DNA from: an uncultured Clostridia bacterium
GTDB taxonomy: Bacteria; Bacillota; Clostridia; Lachnospirales; Anaerotignaceae
Length of the DNA: 10,610 nt
Direction: 5' to 3'
NCBI GenBank assembly: GCA_937888765.1
Contig: CALASU010000174.1
Span: forward strand, 1 to 10,610
Below are positions 6,280 through 10,610 of the stretch, piece by piece. Position numbers and translations under genes: made by a program. Position 1 is the stretch's first letter. Each line of letters opens with the position of its first letter. The notes below the pieces were generated by a model. It had not been told where the DNA came from. It was given only the letters and a program-made list of their open reading frames with translations, and made no database searches.

Positions 6280-6300
6280 CCAAAGGGGTTACCTCTTTGG
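6280..6300. repeat. 9-bp near-perfect hairpin (second of four in a run)
   Basis: CCAAAGGGG (6280-6288) pairs with CCTCTTTGG (6292-6300) around TTA. The one imperfect pair is G-U in plus-strand RNA but A-C in minus-strand RNA, which hints that, if RNA matters, the plus-strand form is the better-conserved one. Confidence 0.7.
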
Positions 6301-6308
6301 CAGGGAGT

Positions 6309-6329
6309 TTGAGGGACAGCGTCCCTCAA
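6309..6329. repeat. Perfect 9-bp hairpin (first of four in a run)
   Basis: TTGAGGGAC (6309-6317) pairs with GTCCCTCAA (6321-6329) around a 3-nt loop. On the minus strand it begins 4 nt after the stop codon of the HExxH gene but lacks a U-tract. It may protect the 3' end or belong to a dispersed intergenic repeat. Confidence 0.75.
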
Positions 6330-6333
6330 GGTC

Positions 6334-7233
6334 TTAAACTACAATTGAAAAGTGATTCGCACGTTTTACCCATTCCGCAGTATCCTGCTGAGGGGCTTTC
6401 TGTGCTGTTGTTGTGGTTGTTGTACCGCCGGAAATATATACATCACCGCATTCAGGACAGATACCTGTCTGCATGGTCACGCTCTGGCTGACAACCTCTT
6501 TCCCCTCACGAGCCGCTTCTGCACGTTCTCTTACAACGTGTTCCATTTCATGCCCGCGAACAGCAGATGCCGCCGCTTCGGGTTTGATATTTGTAGGCGT
6601 CTTGAAAGAAACACCGGGATCATCTGAACCGTCCTGATACTTTCTGTTTTCACAGGTCTGACATTCAGCTTCTTCCATTACTTCCTGCGCACTCTTGGTT
6701 TCGTCCGTTTCGTCGGATTCCTTGGATTCTTTCATTTCTTCCGCCAACTCTGCTTTTCTGGCTTCTTTGGCTTCCTCTGCTTTTTCAGCCTGTTCTGCCA
6801 GTTCTTTTTCTATCGGTGTCACAGGTTCTTCCTTCTGTCCCGGTAATTTCATTACGGGTTCTTCTTCCTGCTGACCGATCAGATTGAACGCAGGTTCTTC
6901 TTCCTGCCCCAATGTATTTACAGGCATCACTTCTTCTGCTTCCGGCTGCTGAATCCGCATTCTTACAGCCATTTCCACAGGATCAGCCCCCTGCTCCAGT
7001 TTTTCCGCAGGGCTCATCATTTCCGCAGACTGCGCCACGGGTGCACCGATTGCAGGCGCAGATTTTGCAGATTTTGCAGATTGTGTATTCTGCGCAGCAT
7101 TTCCGGCAGACTGTTGTATCTGTCCCGCTTTTGCGTTCTGTCTTGCATCAGCGTACAGCTTCGCCGTTCTCTGCAAGTCAATTCTGGAAACATTCTGATA
7201 AGGTTTGATTGCATTGATTGCTCCAACCATCAT
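6334..7233 (-). CDS. HExxH metallopeptidase-like protein, function unknown
   Basis: I do not know its function. From the ATG at 7233 it has 299 residues. The N-terminal third is rich in Ala, Gln and Ser. The middle (about 75-187) is highly acidic and low in complexity, with three imperfect copies of a GQ-EEEP unit (about 108-140) and a Glu/Lys/Ala-rich stretch (about 142-187) that could form a coiled coil. The C-terminal domain has CQTC (191-194), then RKYQDGSDDPGVSFKTP, then RGHEMEH (226-232) and CPEC (259-262). HEMEH fits the HExxH zinc-peptidase motif, and two CxxC pairs suggest a second metal site. It resembles the SprA-related putative metalloprotease family, an assignment from memory. 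No signal peptide or membrane segment is seen. GAGGTGA (7245-7239) overlaps a possible GTG start at 7242, so an ATG 5 or 8 nt further on is the likely start. It has its own promoter and a terminator. Confidence 0.8.
   Translation of the reverse strand: MMVGAINAIKPYQNVSRIDLQRTAKLYADARQNAKAGQIQQSAGNAAQNTQSAKSAKSAPAIGAPVAQSAEMMSPAEKLEQGADPVEMAVRMRIQQPEAEEVMPVNTLGQEEEPAFNLIGQQEEEPVMKLPGQKEEPVTPIEKELAEQAEKAEEAKEARKAELAEEMKESKESDETDETKSAQEVMEEAECQTCENRKYQDGSDDPGVSFKTPTNIKPEAAASAVRGHEMEHVVRERAEAAREGKEVVSQSVTMQTGICPECGDVYISGGTTTTTTAQKAPQQDTAEWVKRANHFSIVV
6824..6911 (-). repeat. Three imperfect in-frame tandem repeats in the HExxH gene
   Basis: Plus-strand copies of GGTTCTTC(T/C)TCCTG-like sequence begin at 6824, 6857 and 6893, so the periods are 33 and 36 nt, both multiples of three. 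They encode the GQ-EEEP units of the acidic linker and could vary in copy number between strains. Confidence 0.7.
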
Positions 7234-7238
7234 AATAC

Positions 7239-7245
7239 TCACCTC
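7239..7245 (-). promoter_or_regulatory. Ribosome binding site of the HExxH gene
   Basis: The minus strand reads GAGGTGA, a full match to the 16S 3' end. A GTG inside it (7242-7240) is in frame but cannot sensibly be the start; ATGs at 7233-7231 and 7230-7228 have normal spacing. Confidence 0.8.
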
Positions 7246-7272
7246 TTTTCTGTACCATATCCCTTTACCCTA

Positions 7273-7300
7273 AGTATAAAACAAAATTTTATAAAATCAA
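7273..7300 (-). promoter_or_regulatory. Promoter of the HExxH gene
   Basis: On the minus strand TTGATT (7300-7295) and TATACT (7278-7273) are separated by 16 bp of AT-rich DNA. This is a good housekeeping-type promoter with predicted transcription start near 7266 and a leader of about 33 nt. Confidence 0.75.
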
Positions 7301-7303
7301 CCC

Positions 7304-7330
7304 TTTTTTGTGCACAAAGTGCACAAAAAA
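7304..7330. repeat. Perfect 12-bp palindrome next to the HExxH promoter
   Basis: TTTTTTGTGCAC (7304-7315) and GTGCACAAAAAA (7319-7330) are exact inverted copies around AAA. GTGCAC is itself a palindrome, so the core is also a direct repeat with 9-bp period. It ends 3 bp upstream of the -35 box, and its outer arm is the U-tract of the nifJ terminator. It could be an operator, or a second terminator-like hairpin. Confidence 0.75.
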
Positions 7331-7354
7331 GCCGAGAGTCAAAAGACTCTCGGC
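7325..7354 (-). terminator. Intrinsic terminator of nifJ
   Basis: On the minus strand GCCGAGAGTC (7354-7345) pairs perfectly with GACTCTCGGC (7340-7331), loop TTTT, then six T (7330-7325). It lies 37 nt after the nifJ stop codon. The plus strand has no T-run after the stem. Confidence 0.93.
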
Positions 7355-7391
7355 TTCGTCTATGCTTTTATAAAATACTGCCAGTCAGCAA

Positions 7392-10300
7392 TCAACCGTT
7401 AGCCAGTTTTTTGTAGCTTTCCAGTCTTTCTTTTGCGTTCTTTTCTGTTTCAACGAACAGTTCTTCAGCGATTTCAGGGAATGTTCTCTGCAGTGCGGAG
7501 TAACGAACTTCGCTCAGCAGGAAGTCTCTGAAGTTTGCTGTAGGTTCTTTGGAGTCCAGTGTGAAAGGATTCTGACCTGCTGCTTTCAGTTCAGGGTTGA
7601 ATCTGTACATATGCCAGTAACCTGCTTCCACTGCACGTTTGATTTCGTTCTGCGCACCGCTCATGCCGCCTTTCAGACCGTGGTTGATACAAGGAGCGTA
7701 AGCAATGATCAGGGAAGGACCCTGATATTTTTCAGCTTCGATCATAGCTTTTACCAGCTGGTTCTTGTCTGCGCCCATAGCAACCTGTGCAACGTATACA
7801 TAGCCGTAGGACATAGCGATCATACCCAGGTCTTTTTTCTTCACTCTCTTACCGGAAGCCGCGAACTGTGCAACCGCACCAACGGGAGTGGATTTGGAAG
7901 CCTGACCGCCTGTGTTGGAGTAAACTTCTGTATCGAATACCAGTACGTTTACGTCTTCGCCGGAAGCCAGAACGTGGTCCAGACCGCCGAAACCGATATC
8001 GTAAGCCCAGCCGTCGCCGCCGAAGATCCACTGAGATTTTTTCACCAGCTGATCTTTGTTCTGCAGAACGTAGGATACGATATTCTTAGCTTCTGCATCT
8101 GTGCCAGCATAAGCTTCCAGAGCAGCTACCAGAGCGTCGGATGCTTCTCTGGATTTGTCGCCGTCGTTCATTGTGTCGATCCAAGCGTCAACAACACCAG
8201 CAACGGAAGCATCGATTGCTTTCAGGTTTTCCAGTTTTTCTTTCAGACCGTTTCTCATGTGTTTTACTGCGGAAGCCATACCCAGACCATATTCTGCGTT
8301 GTCTTCGAACAGGGAGTTTGCCCAAGCGGGACCACGACCGTCTTTATTTACTGTGTAAGGCATGGAAGGAGCGGAACCACCCCAGATGGAGGAACAGCCT
8401 GTTGCGTTTGCAACGTACATTCTGTCACCAAACAGCTGAGTAACCAGTTTCGCATAAGGTGTTTCGCCACAGCCTGCGCAAGCACCGGAGAATTCCAGCA
8501 GGGGCTGTTCGAACTGAGAACCTTTTACAGAGCCTTTGCCCATAGGGTTAGCTTTAGGAGCTACTTCTTCGATCATGTAATCCCAGTTAGCAGCTTCTGC
8601 TTCCTGAGTAGCCAGAGGTTTCATAACCAGAGCTTTGTTAGGAGCGGGACATACTTCTGCACAGCTGCCGCAGCCCAGACAATCCAGAGCGGAAACCTGC
8701 ATTCTGTATTTCAGACCGGCAAATGCTGCGCCGCCTTTTGCTTCTACTGCTACAAAGCCTTCGGGAGCTTTTGCAGCTTCTTCTTCTGTAACCAGAACAG
8801 GTCTGATTGCAGCGTGAGGACATACATAAGAACACTGGTTACACTGGATACAGTTTTCGGGAATCCATTCGGGTACATCAACTGCAACACCGCGTTTTTC
8901 GTATGCAGCTGTACCACAAGGGAAGTGACCGTCTTCTCTGCCAGCGAATGCGGATACGGGCAGTTTGTCGCCTTCCTGTGCATTCATGGGTTCTACGATT
9001 GCTTTTACGAAGTCTGTTGTTTTTCTTGTGTTTTTAACAGCTACATCTTCAGCTGTCGCCCATGCAGCGGGGATTTCAACCTGTACAGCACCGTCTACAC
9101 CGCGATCAACAGCAGCGTAGTTCATGTTCAGGATTGTGTCACCTTTTTTGCCATAGGATTTTGTGATAGCTGCTTTCATGTATTCTACAGCCTGTTCAAT
9201 GGGGATGATGTTTGCCAGGTTGAAGAATGCAGCCTGCAGAACTGTGTTGATTCTGTTGCCCAGACCGATTTCTTTTGCAATCTGTGTACCATTGATGATG
9301 TAGAATTTTGCATTTTTAGCAGCCAGCTGTCTTTTCAGTTTAGCAGGCAGTTTTTCATCCAGTTCTTCTACTGTCCATGTTGTGTTCAGCAGGAATGTAC
9401 CGCCGGGGTTCAGTTCTGTAACCATGTCATACAGATTTACATATTCCTGTTTGTGACAAGCTACGAAGTCAGCTGTTTTAACCAGGTATGTGGATCTGAT
9501 GGGTTTCTTACCGAAACGCAGGTGGGACTGTGTGATACCGCCGGATTTCTTGGAGTCGTAGCTGAAGTAAGCCTGCGCATACATATCTGTGTGGTCACCG
9601 ATGATCTTGATGGAGTTTTTGTTTGCACCAACAGTACCGTCAGCACCCAGACCCCAGAATTTGCAGCTGATTGTGCCGTCATCACCTGTTACGTTAACTT
9701 CTTCGCCAACTTCCAGGGATGTGTTTGTTACGTCATCTACGATACCCAGTGTGAAGTGGTTTTTGGGTTTGTCCAGAGACAGGTTCGCATATACTGCCAG
9801 GAACTGTGCAGGTGTAACGTCTTTGGAACCCAGACCATAACGGCCGCCTACTACTACAGGAGCTTCGTCAGCTTCGAACAGTGCTGTACATACATCCATG
9901 TACAGAGGTTCGCCCTGTGCACCGGGTTCTTTTGTTCTGTCCAGAACAGCGATTTTCTTAGCTGTTGCAGGGATAACTTCCAGCAGTTTAGCGGGAACGA
10001 AAGGTCTGAACAGGTGTACTTTAACCAGACCAACCTTTTCGCCTTTTGCTGTCAGATAGTCGATTGTTTCTTCAATTGCTTCACAAGCGGAACCCATAGC
10101 AACGATTACTCTGTCAGCATCGGGAGCACCGTAGTAGTTGAACAGTCTGTAATCTCTGCCTGTGATTCTGCTGATTTCGCCCATATATTCTTCTACTACT
10201 GCGGGCAGAGCTTCATAGAATTTGTTCGCTGCTTCACGGCCCTGGAAGTAGATATCGGGGTTCTGAGCTGTACCTCTGATTACGGGATGTTCAGGGTTCA

Positions 10301-10610
10301 GCGCATTTCTCTTGAATGTGTTCACTGCATCCATGTCGATGATCTTAGCCAGTTCTTCGTAATCCATGCATTCGATTTTCTGGATTTCGTGAGATGTACG
10401 GAAACCATCGAAGAAGTGCAGGAAAGGCACTCTGCCTTTGATTGCGGACAGGTGAGCTACGCAAGCCAGATCCATAACTTCCTGTACGGAGTTGGAAACC
10501 AGCAGAGCGAAACCTGTCTGACGGCAAGCCATAACGTCGGAGTGGTCACCGAAGATGGACAGTGCGTGTGCAGCCAGTGCACGAGCTGTTACGTGGAATA
10601 CGCAGGGCAG
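7392..10610 (-). CDS. nifJ: Pyruvate:ferredoxin oxidoreductase (N-terminus beyond right edge)
   Basis: PFOR converts pyruvate and CoA to acetyl-CoA and CO2 and passes the electrons to ferredoxin or flavodoxin. It is oxygen-sensitive and central to clostridial fermentation. The frame stays open to the edge (LPCVFHVTARALAAHALSIF, then GDHSDVMACRQTGFALL), so 1072 residues are visible and about 100 N-terminal ones are missing. The two-cluster ferredoxin domain has CIQCNQCSYVCP (8852-8820) and CLGCGSCAEVCP (8681-8649). The four cysteines of the third [4Fe-4S] cluster lie in GACAGC (8480, 8471), ATGC (8396) and APCINHG (7691). The thiamine diphosphate motif GDGWAYDIGFGG is at 8018-7983, followed by DTEVYSNTGGQ. 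It is a single-chain, homodimer-type enzyme and ends at the usual place without the long C-terminal extension of the Desulfovibrio enzyme. Codon use is very uniform, as in highly expressed genes. Confidence 0.98.
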   Translation of the reverse strand: MPCVFHVTARALAAHALSIFGDHSDVMACRQTGFALLVSNSVQEVMDLACVAHLSAIKGRVPFLHFFDGFRTSHEIQKIECMDYEELAKIIDMDAVNTFKRNALNPEHPVIRGTAQNPDIYFQGREAANKFYEALPAVVEEYMGEISRITGRDYRLFNYYGAPDADRVIVAMGSACEAIEETIDYLTAKGEKVGLVKVHLFRPFVPAKLLEVIPATAKKIAVLDRTKEPGAQGEPLYMDVCTALFEADEAPVVVGGRYGLGSKDVTPAQFLAVYANLSLDKPKNHFTLGIVDDVTNTSLEVGEEVNVTGDDGTISCKFWGLGADGTVGANKNSIKIIGDHTDMYAQAYFSYDSKKSGGITQSHLRFGKKPIRSTYLVKTADFVACHKQEYVNLYDMVTELNPGGTFLLNTTWTVEELDEKLPAKLKRQLAAKNAKFYIINGTQIAKEIGLGNRINTVLQAAFFNLANIIPIEQAVEYMKAAITKSYGKKGDTILNMNYAAVDRGVDGAVQVEIPAAWATAEDVAVKNTRKTTDFVKAIVEPMNAQEGDKLPVSAFAGREDGHFPCGTAAYEKRGVAVDVPEWIPENCIQCNQCSYVCPHAAIRPVLVTEEEAAKAPEGFVAVEAKGGAAFAGLKYRMQVSALDCLGCGSCAEVCPAPNKALVMKPLATQEAEAANWDYMIEEVAPKANPMGKGSVKGSQFEQPLLEFSGACAGCGETPYAKLVTQLFGDRMYVANATGCSSIWGGSAPSMPYTVNKDGRGPAWANSLFEDNAEYGLGMASAVKHMRNGLKEKLENLKAIDASVAGVVDAWIDTMNDGDKSREASDALVAALEAYAGTDAEAKNIVSYVLQNKDQLVKKSQWIFGGDGWAYDIGFGGLDHVLASGEDVNVLVFDTEVYSNTGGQASKSTPVGAVAQFAASGKRVKKKDLGMIAMSYGYVYVAQVAMGADKNQLVKAMIEAEKYQGPSLIIAYAPCINHGLKGGMSGAQNEIKRAVEAGYWHMYRFNPELKAAGQNPFTLDSKEPTANFRDFLLSEVRYSALQRTFPEIAEELFVETEKNAKERLESYKKLANG

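Noticed and set aside
6194..6329. CRISPR array or mobile-element ends as an explanation of the repeated hairpins
   Set aside because: The four stems have different sequences, with no regular direct repeat and spacer pattern, no transposase and no visible target duplication.
7061..7083. Short direct repeat GATTTTGCA at the start of the HExxH gene
   Set aside because: It is an in-frame run encoding SAKSAKSA within a low-complexity protein segment, so it needs no separate explanation.
7017..7416. Overlapping open frames on both strands around the HExxH gene start and the nifJ terminator
   Set aside because: They cross the nifJ terminator, the palindrome and the promoter, and their translations look like low-complexity shadows.

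Overview
The window looks like chromosomal DNA of an anaerobic Clostridia-type Firmicute. The grounds are a pyruvate:ferredoxin oxidoreductase (PFOR) gene with strongly biased codon use, an 1159-residue DnaE-type polymerase, a pfkA-pyk glycolysis pair, strong GGAGG-type ribosome binding sites, AT-rich promoters and Bacillus-like small proteins (TRAP, barnase, barstar). I cannot fix the family; Lachnospirales or a relative is a guess. Every gene I can support is on the minus strand, so transcription runs from high to low coordinates.

In transcription order: (1) 10610-7392 is nifJ, cut by the window edge at its N-terminus and closed by a strong intrinsic terminator. (2) 7233-6334 has its own promoter, sits next to a 12-bp palindrome, and encodes an HExxH protein of unknown function with a low-complexity repeat-bearing middle. 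(3) 6329-6194 is a run of four short hairpins, the last of which is a terminator. (4) 6175-5372 is a two-gene unit: a barnase-family ribonuclease with a lipoprotein signal, then barstar, its inhibitor, then a terminator and a second hairpin. (5) From an extended -10 promoter at about 5190, a four-gene cluster dnaE-mtrB-pfkA-pyk runs off the left edge. mtrB encodes TRAP, the tryptophan-responsive RNA-binding attenuation protein, and sits 17 nt after dnaE and 52 nt before pfkA.

The cluster mixes DNA replication (dnaE), RNA-level control (TRAP) and the committed and final steps of glycolysis (pfkA, pyk). PFOR at the other end consumes the pyruvate made by pyruvate kinase, so the core genes fit a fermentative life style. 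The accessory part is 5372-7300: a complete toxin/inhibitor pair with all barnase catalytic residues kept, a metallopeptidase-like protein and the hairpin run. I see no transposase, integrase, tRNA, rRNA or CRISPR array. The items most worth a second look are the lipoprotein barnase with a terminator directly before its ribosome binding site, the TRAP gene in an unusual neighbourhood, and the hairpin run.
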